The notes beneath the pieces were generated by a model. The model saw only the letters and a list, made by a program, of their open reading frames with translations. It did no database searches and had not been told where the DNA came from. A stretch of DNA of 44,417 nucleotides, from contig JAKPKU010000245.1 of NCBI GenBank assembly GCA_029553545.1, forward strand, positions 1-44,417, written 5' to 3'. The position numbers were made by a program, and so were the translations under genes. Positions within the stretch are counted from its first letter, which is position 1, and each line of letters opens with the position of its first letter. Of this stretch, positions 1-5,982 are shown in pieces. This DNA comes from Candidatus Cloacimonadota bacterium (GTDB lineage Bacteria > Cloacimonadota > Cloacimonadia > Cloacimonadales > WRIO01).

Positions 1-448
1 AGCTTAAATCGACGATATATTCAGTCCATTCATTTGGTATTGAAGTATAACTTGCGACATTTACAGTAAAGTTTGCAACAGCATTACCAGTTGTAGATAG
101 TTTGATATTGAAATCTTCGTAATAGTTTGTGTGTGTCGATCTTGCATAGAATTTTAGAACTTTTTGGTCATTTGTGACATTGATTTGTGGTGTGACAAGC
201 CAATCATTATTTCCTCTTGCATTCCAGCCTACGTCTGCAGTCCAAGCGCCTTCATACGCATTTGCACCATTATTCACTGCAGTAAACTGCTTTGTGTCGC
301 CGTCAACATTATAGACAGTCCACATGCTTGGAATTGCGCCGCCTTCAAATCCTTCAGGGAATTGAGCGAAAAGTGCGCTACTAAATAATAAACATAAGAT
401 GAAAAGTATCCCGTATATTCTTTGTTTTCTATGTATATCGCTTGCCAT
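1..448 (-). CDS. Secreted choice-of-anchor J / cleaved-adhesin-like protein, N-terminal part (cut by window edge)
   Basis: An open frame on the minus strand runs from an ATG at 448 off the left end of the window; the ORF track omits it, presumably because it has no stop here. A GGAGG Shine-Dalgarno lies 7 bases upstream. The 149 visible residues begin MASDIHRKQRIYGILFILCL, a signal peptide ending near SALFAQ. The mature part starts FPEGFEGGAIPSMWTVYNVDG and includes W..D.GWNARGNNDWLVTPQI, which is the typical opening of choice-of-anchor J / cleaved adhesin beta-sandwich domains: a carbohydrate- or surface-binding jelly roll found in large secreted proteins of FCB bacteria, often with a C-terminal type IX sorting domain. 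The C-terminus is outside the window, so total length and sorting signal are unknown. A strong promoter precedes it. Confidence 0.8.
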   Translation of the reverse strand, partial: MASDIHRKQRIYGILFILCLLFSSALFAQFPEGFEGGAIPSMWTVYNVDGDTKQFTAVNNGANAYEGAWTADVGWNARGNNDWLVTPQINVTNDQKVLKFYARSTHTNYYEDFNIKLSTTGNAVANFTVNVASYTSIPNEWTEYIVDLS

Positions 449-478
449 TTAGTTGCCTCCTTTTAGCAATTAGGTATA

Positions 479-507
479 ATACTATAGTTTATTATTATCT
501 TTGTCAA
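479..507 (-). promoter_or_regulatory. Sigma-70-type promoter for the adhesin-like gene
   Basis: On the minus strand, TTGACA (507-502) is followed after exactly 17 bases by TAGTAT (484-479), about 30 bases upstream of the start codon at 448. Both boxes are near consensus and point at the partial adhesin gene. Confidence 0.65.
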
Positions 508-540
508 TAAAAAAATTATTTAATTTTTGTTTTGTTGTAG

Positions 541-649
541 GTTAGGTACTTTTCTTCGTAAAGGTTAGGTATTTTCACTTCGTGAAAAGTTAGGTACTTC
601 GACTTCGTCGAAGGTTAGGAGCTTTCACATTTGTGAAAGGTTTTTTTTT
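541..649 (+). repeat. Tandem array of four GTTAGG-headed hairpins ending in a T-tract
   Basis: Four consecutive units of 23-26 bases begin with GTTAGGTA (541, 564, 589) or GTTAGGAG (614). Each is followed by a small hairpin, mostly with a CTTCG loop: CTTTTcttcgTAAAG, TTTTCActtcgTGAAAA, CTTCGActtcgTCGAAG and CTTTCAcatttgTGAAAG. Stem sequences differ between units while pairing is kept; only the first stem has a mismatch. The last hairpin is followed directly by GTTTTTTTTT, so on the plus strand it also looks like an intrinsic terminator. No gene lies upstream on that strand. A related pair of units lies in inverted orientation at 5781-5834. Function is unknown. Confidence 0.8.
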
Positions 650-660
650 AAGGTAGCAGA

Positions 661-710
661 AGCGATAAATGCGACTTCGTCGCTTTCTGACGAGCACAGC
701 TCGCCCCTAC
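661..710. repeat. REP-like palindromic sequence
   Basis: Directly after the hairpin array come GCGActtcgTCGC (671-683) and CGAGCacaGCTCG (691-703), the latter continuing into CCCCTAC. The CTTCG loop matches the array next door. The second palindrome resembles the GTAGGGGCGAGC half-repeats that occur as REP-type intergenic elements in many bacteria; that comparison is from memory and inferential. Confidence 0.45.
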
Positions 711-818
711 ATTATTTTGGTAAGGTAAAAAATCAGTATGAAGATGCAATAATAGAGGTGGTTTTTTATAACAAATAGTAGAAAATACATAGAGTAAATT
801 AAAAAAGAAAATATTGCC

Positions 819-847
819 TTGACAATGTAAAAAGATTATAATATTGG
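819..847 (+). promoter_or_regulatory. Possible promoter for the HTH-EIIA/purE/comM group
   Basis: TTGACA (819-824) is followed after 17 bases by TATTGG (842-847), 31 bases before the ATG at 879. The -35 box is perfect and the -10 box weak; a TATAAT-like string lies nearer (12-base spacer) but is badly spaced. Confidence 0.45.
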
Positions 848-878
848 TATTAATATGAAAAAATGAAAGGAGTTTATA

Positions 879-1562
879 ATGAGTGAAAAGACATTATTTA
901 CAGTTGCAGAGGCAGCCAAATATTTAAAAGTAGCTGAGTCTGTGATTATCGAAATGATTAATTCTGGCACATTTAAAGAACAAAAAACAGGTAAAACTGT
1001 CAAACTTGATAAGGACGAAATAGACGAATGGTTATCAAACTTAAACAAAACTGATGAGGCATATTTGGCAATGAAGAGAACAATTTGTCGTTTTCAAGAT
1101 TATTTTAAGTTGGAAAATATCTTTTTAGACTTTGAGGCAGACAATAAATACGAGGCTATCGCAGTTATGTCTAAAAAAGCACGCGATTTAAAATTGGTTC
1201 GTGATCATCGTTGGCTTTATGAAGTGGTAGTAGCACGCGAAGAGCTTGTCTCTACAGCAGTTGGCGAAGGGGTTGCTCTACTTCACCCACGTCATATGCA
1301 TCCAACCAAGATCAAGACTCCATCGATTCTCTTTGGCAGATCTATTGAAGGTGTTGAGTTTGACGCACCAGACAATAAACCAGTGACCATTTTCTTTTTA
1401 TTAATTTTGCACACAGATATGCAGCATTTGTTCTCTTTATCTTTTATTTCAAAGTTTTTAAAGACAGGCGATAACTTACGTAAACTTTCCGAAGCAAACA
1501 CACCAGAAGAAGTTATGGCGCTTATCGAAGCTTATGATGCCACTCAACCAATAAAGAGTTAG
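879..1562 (+). CDS. Excisionase/MerR-type HTH fused to PTS EIIA (fructose/nitrogen family) domain
   Basis: A 227-aa protein with a good AAAGGAG site. Residues 5-55 (LFTVAEAAKYLKVAESVIIEMINSG...DEIDEWL) form an excisionase-family winged HTH of the kind that binds DNA. Residues about 75-215 match the PTS EIIA-2 family (EIIA-Fru / EIIA-Ntr): EDYEAIAVMSKKA-like helix, then TAVGEGVALLHPR with a histidine at 136 in the position of the phosphorylated active-site His of GIAIPH in EIIA-Ntr. No EIIB or EIIC domain is present. Inference: a phosphorylation-responsive DNA-binding regulator rather than a sugar transporter component. It starts a plus-strand group with purE (11 bases later) and comM. The target is unknown. 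Confidence 0.75.
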   Translation: MSEKTLFTVAEAAKYLKVAESVIIEMINSGTFKEQKTGKTVKLDKDEIDEWLSNLNKTDEAYLAMKRTICRFQDYFKLENIFLDFEADNKYEAIAVMSKKARDLKLVRDHRWLYEVVVAREELVSTAVGEGVALLHPRHMHPTKIKTPSILFGRSIEGVEFDAPDNKPVTIFFLLILHTDMQHLFSLSFISKFLKTGDNLRKLSEANTPEEVMALIEAYDATQPIKS

Positions 1563-1573
1563 AGGTCAATCTT

Positions 1574-2023
1574 ATGCCATTAGTTCGAATAATTGTAGGT
1601 AGTCAGTCTGATTTGCCCCATGCAGTAAAGGCTGTAGAGCAATTACATGCTCTTGGGATCAGTAATGATATGCATACTGCTTCTGCGCATCGAACACCAG
1701 AGCGAGTTAAAACCTTGATTGATTCAGCTGAGAAAGATGGAGTAAAAGTGATCATTGCAATGGCAGGAATGGCAGCTCATTTGCCTGGTGTTATCGCCTC
1801 AATGACTCTCTTACCCGTCATAGGTGTACCACTTTCTGGTTCTGCCTTAAGTGGTATTGACGCCCTGTATGCAGTCGTTCAAATGCCTCCAGGCATCCCT
1901 GTAGCGACAGTTGCCGTAGATGGAGCCAAGAATTCAGCATTACTTGCTGCTCAGATCATAGCATTGGACGATAAAAAGGTTTTAGAATCACTGATCAATT
2001 TTCGTAAAGAATTTTATAATTAA
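1574..2023 (+). CDS. purE: N5-carboxyaminoimidazole ribonucleotide mutase / AIR carboxylase catalytic subunit
   Basis: A cytoplasmic purine biosynthesis enzyme of 149 aa, close to the usual bacterial PurE length of about 160. Visible motifs are the phosphate-binding GSQSDLPH at the N-terminus, SAHRTPER (residues about 38-45), AGMAAHLPGV in place of the common AGGAAHLPG, and the C-terminal ALSGIDALYAVVQMPPGIPVATVAVDGAKNSALLAAQI. The SAHRTP and AAHLPG signatures fit class I PurE (N5-CAIR mutase, which works with PurK) better than the class II type; no purK is in the window. It lies 11 bases after the HTH-EIIA gene and is probably co-transcribed with it. The only odd point is Met instead of Gly in AGMAAHLPG. 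Confidence 0.9.
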   Translation: MPLVRIIVGSQSDLPHAVKAVEQLHALGISNDMHTASAHRTPERVKTLIDSAEKDGVKVIIAMAGMAAHLPGVIASMTLLPVIGVPLSGSALSGIDALYAVVQMPPGIPVATVAVDGAKNSALLAAQIIALDDKKVLESLINFRKEFYN

Positions 2024-2039
2024 GGTTAATAGATATGGG

Positions 2040-2063
2040 GCAGAGGCGTGCAAGCGTCTCTGC
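2040..2063. repeat. REP-like hairpin between purE and comM
   Basis: GCAGAGGCG-tgcaag-CGTCTCTGC makes a 9-bp stem with one G.U pair and a 6-base loop in the 84-base gap between purE and comM. There is no T-tract, so it is not a standard terminator. Its sequence resembles the GCAGAGACGC palindromes that occur as dispersed intergenic repeats. Confidence 0.5.
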
Positions 2064-2107
2064 AAGTTTAAAAGATATATTATTTTTAGGGTTTAAAAAG
2101 AGGGAAT

Positions 2108-3649
2108 ATGTTTGCACGCTCAATTTCTTATACTTTAAATGGCATCGATGCCGAGAAGCTAATCGTCGAATGTGATGTAAGTGGAGGTACTTTTGGCTTT
2201 TTTATGGTAGGTTTACCTTCAAATTCTGTTAAAGAGAGTAAAGATAGGGTTGCATCTGCAATTAATAATGCAGGTTATAATTATTATGCGCGAAAATATA
2301 CGGTCAATTTGGCGCCAGCCGATTTAAAAAAAGATGATGTCGGACTTGACTTGCCAATTGCTATAGCTATTATGGCTGCCACCAAGCAAGTCAAGAGTTT
2401 AAAATTAGAGAAATTAGCTATCGCAGGCGAATTGTCTTTAGATGGTGAAGTTCGCCCCATTAGAGGCTTGTTACCTATGGCATTGGCTGCAAAAAGAGAT
2501 GGCATGGAAGGTATAATTGTTCCCAAAGAAAATGCTCAAGAAGCAGCTATGATCGAAGGTTTAGACGTATATCCAGTTGAAAACCTTAGAGAAACAGTAG
2601 AGTTTTTAGAAAATACTATCCAAATACCACCCCTGGTCGTTGACACACAAGAAATATTCTCATATTTAAATGTCGTTTCAGATGATATGTTTGATGTCAA
2701 GGGGCAATATCATGTCAAGCGGGCAATGGAAGTCGCTGCCAGTGGCGGTCATAATCTCTTAATGATTGGACCTCCAGGCTCTGGCAAAACTATGATTGCA
2801 CGCCGTTTACCCTCTATCCTGCCAGAATTTTCCATGGACGAAGCCTTAGAAACAACCAAGATCTTTTCTGTAGCAGGTCTATTGACAGGTAAAAATAGTG
2901 GCATTATTACAAATAGACAGTTTCGCTCGCCACACCATACAATTTCTGATATTGCGCTCATTGGTGGTGGCTCTTATCCCAAGCCAGGAGAAGTATCTCT
3001 GGCTCATAATGGCGTTTTATTTTTAGATGAATTACCTGAGTTTAAAAAGTCTGCATTAGAAGTGATGCGTCAACCACTCGAAGATGGCTTTGTGACTATT
3101 GCACGTGCTACTCAGACTCTCTCATTCCCTGCAAAGTTTATGCTTATTGCTTCAATGAACCCTTGCCCATGCGGTTACTATGGCTCACATATCGAGGGGC
3201 ATTCATGCAATTGCCCTCCCCAACAAATAGTGCGCTATCGCTCGAAAGTCTCTGGTCCGCTTTTAGACCGTATTGATTTGCATATCGAAGTCCCTCAGCT
3301 CCATTATAATGAATTAATGTCTACACCCAATGGAGAAAAATCAATCGATGTTAGAAAACGAGTAAATGATTGTCGCAATATCCAATTAGAACGTTTTAAA
3401 AATGAATCAATATACTGTAATGCACAAATGACCTCAAAACTTATTAGAAAATATTGCGTTCTCAATGAAGGCAGTAAAGAAATTTTAAGAGTTGCTATGC
3501 AGAAAAAAGGTTTATCTGCAAGAGCTTATGACAGAATCCTTAAAGTTTCAAGAACTATTGCCGACTTAGATGGTAGTACTGATATTCAGATGCAACATAT
3601 CAGTGAGGCTGTAAACTATCGTAGCCTGGACAGAAAGTATTGGGATTAA
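2108..3649 (+). CDS. comM: ComM/YifB-family AAA+ ATPase (Mg chelatase-like)
   Basis: A 513-aa protein, the normal length for the family. Residues about 5-130 form the ChlI-type N-terminal domain (ERIVxCDVSGG-like, GLPSNSVKESKDRV). The AAA+ module has Walker A GPPGSGKT (about 223-230), Walker B GVLFLDELPEF, and the cysteine-containing MNPCPCGYYG; a C-terminal Mg-chelatase subdomain follows (LSARAYDRILKVSRTIADL). In Vibrio and Haemophilus ComM is a hexameric branch-migration helicase that helps integrate transformed DNA, and homologues occur in many bacteria. Cytoplasmic. Start ATG has AGAGGG upstream. A 56-aa membrane gene follows by 31 bases. Confidence 0.92.
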   Translation: MFARSISYTLNGIDAEKLIVECDVSGGTFGFFMVGLPSNSVKESKDRVASAINNAGYNYYARKYTVNLAPADLKKDDVGLDLPIAIAIMAATKQVKSLKLEKLAIAGELSLDGEVRPIRGLLPMALAAKRDGMEGIIVPKENAQEAAMIEGLDVYPVENLRETVEFLENTIQIPPLVVDTQEIFSYLNVVSDDMFDVKGQYHVKRAMEVAASGGHNLLMIGPPGSGKTMIARRLPSILPEFSMDEALETTKIFSVAGLLTGKNSGIITNRQFRSPHHTISDIALIGGGSYPKPGEVSLAHNGVLFLDELPEFKKSALEVMRQPLEDGFVTIARATQTLSFPAKFMLIASMNPCPCGYYGSHIEGHSCNCPPQQIVRYRSKVSGPLLDRIDLHIEVPQLHYNELMSTPNGEKSIDVRKRVNDCRNIQLERFKNESIYCNAQMTSKLIRKYCVLNEGSKEILRVAMQKKGLSARAYDRILKVSRTIADLDGSTDIQMQHISEAVNYRSLDRKYWD

Positions 3650-3680
3650 CTGACAGCAATTATGAGAGGGCAGATGTCAA

Positions 3681-3851
3681 ATGAAAAAGACAAAAGAGAT
3701 ATGGCGGGTAACACGGGCGCTTTTACTTCTTGGTGTAATTCTCTGGATATTGATCGCAATAATGCATTATACTCAGAAAAAAAAGGATTACTCCCAATAT
3801 AATCTGGAAAAGTATATAGAATTTCATAGAGAAGTTGAAAAGAATAAATAA
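3681..3851 (+). CDS. Small single-pass membrane protein, unknown (56 aa)
   Basis: Found by reading the sequence; it is too short for the ORF track. ATG at 3681 has GAGAGGG 10 bases upstream. The product is a basic N-terminus (KKTKEIWRVTR), one hydrophobic segment ALLLLGVILWILIAIMH (about 13-29), then a highly charged tail QKKKDYSQYNLEKYIEFHREVEKNK. This looks like a type II single-helix membrane protein with an outside charged segment. It follows comM by 31 bases on the same strand and is followed by a plus-strand terminator-like hairpin, so it may be the last gene of that operon. I recognise no family. Confidence 0.55.
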   Translation: MKKTKEIWRVTRALLLLGVILWILIAIMHYTQKKKDYSQYNLEKYIEFHREVEKNK

Positions 3852-3908
3852 AAAAGGAAAGTTGCGCCACTCTATTGCCAATAATTTGTTGGTTGAGTCT
3901 TCTTTTTT

Positions 3909-3943
3909 AAAAAAAAAGCTTAGGCACCGTATAGTGCCCAAGC
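3909..3943 (-). terminator. Intrinsic terminator of the phosphomannomutase gene
   Basis: Read on the minus strand, GCTTGGGCAC-tatacg-GTGCCTAAGC (3943-3918) forms a 10-bp stem with one G.U pair, followed immediately by TTTTTTTTT. It lies about 65 bases after the stop of the gene at 4008. Confidence 0.8.
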
Positions 3944-3967
3944 CCAAATAATTAATCATCTATTAAT

Positions 3968-3994
3968 GTGCAAAATTTCTTGCACTTTTTCTTT
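3968..3994 (+). terminator. Weak intrinsic terminator after the comM / small ORF group
   Basis: GTGCAA-aatttc-TTGCAC (3968-3985) is a 6-bp stem followed by TTTTTCTTT on the plus strand, downstream of the 56-aa gene. It faces the minus-strand terminator nearby, as expected between convergent genes. Confidence 0.55.
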
Positions 3995-4007
3995 AAGCTC
4001 TTTTGAT

Positions 4008-5366
4008 TTATGCTTTAAAATCGGTCAATTTGCCTTCAATCATCCCTTGTATTTCTTTTAAGCGTGCTTCTGTTTCTGCTTCAAATCTCAAGACTAAGAC
4101 AGGCTGTGTATTGGATGCACGAATCAAGCCCCAACCATCTTCAAAGGTCACGCGCATACCGTCGGTAGCATTCACATCATATCCTTCTTTGATAAAGTAA
4201 TCGCGCACTTTGTCGACAAGAGCGAACTTTATTTCTTCTTCTATTTCATAGCGTAATTCAGGAGTAGAATACATTTTTGGTTGATCTGCCAGCATTTGTG
4301 AGCATTTTTTATCTGATTTTGCAATAATCTCAGCAAAGCGACAACAAGCATACATTGCATCATCAAAGCCAAAATAACGATCAGCAAAGAAGATATGCCC
4401 AGACATTTCTCCACCAAACTTGATTTTGTCTGCCCTCATTTTATTTTTTATATTTGCATGCCCTGTCTTGTACATGATTGGTTTTCCCCCTCTTTTTTTG
4501 ATATCATCGAAGAGGTTTTTTGAGCATTTCACATCCGCTAAGACAACTTCACCAGGGTTTTCTGCCAAGAAATCGCGTGCAAAGATATTTAAAATCTGAT
4601 CACCATAGAGCATTTTACCCTTTTCATCAATCACGCCAATACGATCAGCATCGCCATCAAGCCCAAAGCCAATCTCATACTCACCTTGTTTCATCACAGC
4701 GATCAAGTCAGTCATATATTCTTCAATGGTAGGGTCTGGATGATGATTTGGGAATGTGCCATCAACTTCACAGTACATTTCTTTTACCGTGCAGCCCAAA
4801 CGACGCAATATATTAGGTAGAATATTGCCGCCAGCACCATTACCTGCGTCTACAACGCACTTAATTGGGCGCTTTAACTTGATGTTTTCAACTAAATAGT
4901 CGCTATATACATCAATAATTCCTTTAAACTCTTTAACTGAGCCTTGACCCTGTGCAAAATCGCCCTTTTGAATAATCTGTAAAACTTCTTGAATCTGCTC
5001 ACCATAAACCGAAGCCAAGCCTTCATTGAGCTTAATACCATTGTACTCTGAAGGATTGTGTGAAGCAGTAATCATTGCTCCACCCTGAACACCAAGCTTC
5101 CATATCGCAAAATATAGCACAGGTGTCGCACATAATCCAATGTCAGTCACATCACAGCCTGTCTCAATTAGCCCCTTGATAAACTGTGCTTTAAACGCAG
5201 GCGTAGAGGGGCGCGCATCACCACCAATCGCAACAGTTTTTAAATTACGATTATTTAAATAAGTCCCAAAACCTTTGCCAATCAAGTATAGTGTCTCTTC
5301 TGTTAAATCAGAACCAACAATTCCCCTAATATCATATTGCCTGAAAATCTGCGCATTAACTGTCAT
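4008..5366 (-). CDS. Phosphomannomutase/phosphoglucomutase (alpha-D-phosphohexomutase)
   Basis: An enzyme of about 452 aa that interconverts hexose 1- and 6-phosphates to supply sugar nucleotides for polysaccharide synthesis; cytoplasmic. Signatures: FRQYDIRGIVG at the N-terminus, the phosphoserine loop MITASHNPSEYNG (about 100), the metal loop DGDADRIG, the sugar-specificity loop GGEMSGHIFF, and the phosphate-binding RASNTQPVLVLRFEA near the C-terminus. The ORF track begins four codons earlier at 5378, but that upstream ATG lies within the Shine-Dalgarno GGAGGG that serves the ATG at 5366, so 5366 is preferred. It is monocistronic, with an excellent promoter and a terminator. It belongs to the AlgC/ManB family; exact substrate preference cannot be read from sequence alone. 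Confidence 0.93.
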   Translation of the reverse strand: MTVNAQIFRQYDIRGIVGSDLTEETLYLIGKGFGTYLNNRNLKTVAIGGDARPSTPAFKAQFIKGLIETGCDVTDIGLCATPVLYFAIWKLGVQGGAMITASHNPSEYNGIKLNEGLASVYGEQIQEVLQIIQKGDFAQGQGSVKEFKGIIDVYSDYLVENIKLKRPIKCVVDAGNGAGGNILPNILRRLGCTVKEMYCEVDGTFPNHHPDPTIEEYMTDLIAVMKQGEYEIGFGLDGDADRIGVIDEKGKMLYGDQILNIFARDFLAENPGEVVLADVKCSKNLFDDIKKRGGKPIMYKTGHANIKNKMRADKIKFGGEMSGHIFFADRYFGFDDAMYACCRFAEIIAKSDKKCSQMLADQPKMYSTPELRYEIEEEIKFALVDKVRDYFIKEGYDVNATDGMRVTFEDGWGLIRASNTQPVLVLRFEAETEARLKEIQGMIEGKLTDFKA

Positions 5367-5394
5367 CTTACCCTCCATTTTCTTTTTTTATTAT

Positions 5395-5423
5395 AATATA
5401 GCAAAACTGTGTATTTCTGTCAA
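5395..5423 (-). promoter_or_regulatory. Extended -10 promoter of the phosphohexomutase gene
   Basis: On the minus strand, TTGACA (5423-5418), a 17-base spacer ending TGC, then TATATT (5400-5395). The TG before the -10 makes it an extended -10 promoter. It lies 29 bases upstream of the chosen start codon. Confidence 0.75.
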
Positions 5424-5780
5424 GAACAATTTGATTAATTCATTATTCTATTATTTATTCCTCGCTGCGCTACTGGTTTGGAATACAACTTTTTTATTTA
5501 GCACAAACATAATTTTCCTATAGATTAGTTGTATCGATGGTAAAAAAAATCGCTGTAGGTCCGCTTGTAGTAGGCACCTGCTGATATGGGTGAAAATAGT
5601 TTTCAAAAAAGCACGTTTTATAAGCCCTATATATAGAGGGTGATGTTTTAATTTATGAGTCTGCTTTATTCTTTTATAAGTTATCTTGGTTACAATGCGA
5701 CAGCCTCTATTATTGTGAATGATAGAATATTTCAAATGAATATTCTTCCTTATGAAAAACAAAAATCAATTGATTTTTTA
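5424..5780. other. Gene-poor intergenic stretch, possibly decayed coding DNA
   Basis: I see no convincing gene here. A 103-codon minus frame (5451-5762) has no recognisable domain and low-complexity content. On the plus strand, short frames open from ATGs near 5535 (MVKKIAVGPLVVGTC, then stop) and further right (MSLLYSFISYLGYNATAS, 51 codons), interrupted by stops. That could be a gene remnant, but I recognise no family. An 18-base perfect palindrome AAAAATCAATTGATTTTT lies at 5761-5778. Confidence 0.4.
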
Positions 5781-5834
5781 CCTAACCTTCGACGAAGGCG
5801 AAGTTCCTAACCTTTACTAAGTAAAGTACCTCAC
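5781..5834 (-). repeat. Second copy of the GTTAGG hairpin repeat, inverted
   Basis: Read on the minus strand: GTGAGGTA-CTTTAC-tta-GTAAAG, GTTAGGAA-CTTCGccttcgtCGAAG, GTTAGGTAAAAAA. The header octamer and hairpin plan match the array at 541-649, again with different but self-complementary stems. It lies between the phosphohexomutase and response-regulator promoters, which are divergently oriented. Confidence 0.7.
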
Positions 5835-5923
5835 CCGCAGCGTAGCGAGGACCAAAAGGTGTGTTGTTTAAAAAAGAAAGGTGAATTGTGGAATGCGTAT
5901 ATTACAATAATCACAATTTTATC

Positions 5924-5951
5924 TTGACATTAGAACAAAAATATATATTAT
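5924..5951 (+). promoter_or_regulatory. Promoter of the two-component operon
   Basis: TTGACA (5924-5929), a 16-base spacer, then TATTAT (5946-5951), 31 bases before the ATG of the response regulator. No sigma-54 type GG-N10-GC element is evident here. Confidence 0.6.
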
Positions 5952-5982
5952 TAATTAATGGAAATTTAGTGAAGGGAAACAG

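Noticed and set aside
164-388. 74-aa plus-strand ORF
   Set aside because: It is antisense to the secreted adhesin-like gene, which has a signal peptide, SD and promoter on the other strand.
541-710. CRISPR array
   Set aside because: Units of about 25 bases are contiguous hairpins without spacers of uniform length, and no cas genes are nearby.
836-1048. 70-aa minus-strand ORF
   Set aside because: Antisense shadow of the HTH-EIIA gene with no SD or domain.
1574-2023. Class II PurE (AIR carboxylase)
   Set aside because: The SAHRTP and AAHLPG signatures match class I; the class II pattern as I recall it differs in this segment.
5451-5762. 103-aa minus-strand ORF in the gap before the response regulator
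   Set aside because: No recognisable domain, no convincing SD, odd basic composition, and it runs through repeat-like DNA; noted only as part of the gene-poor region.
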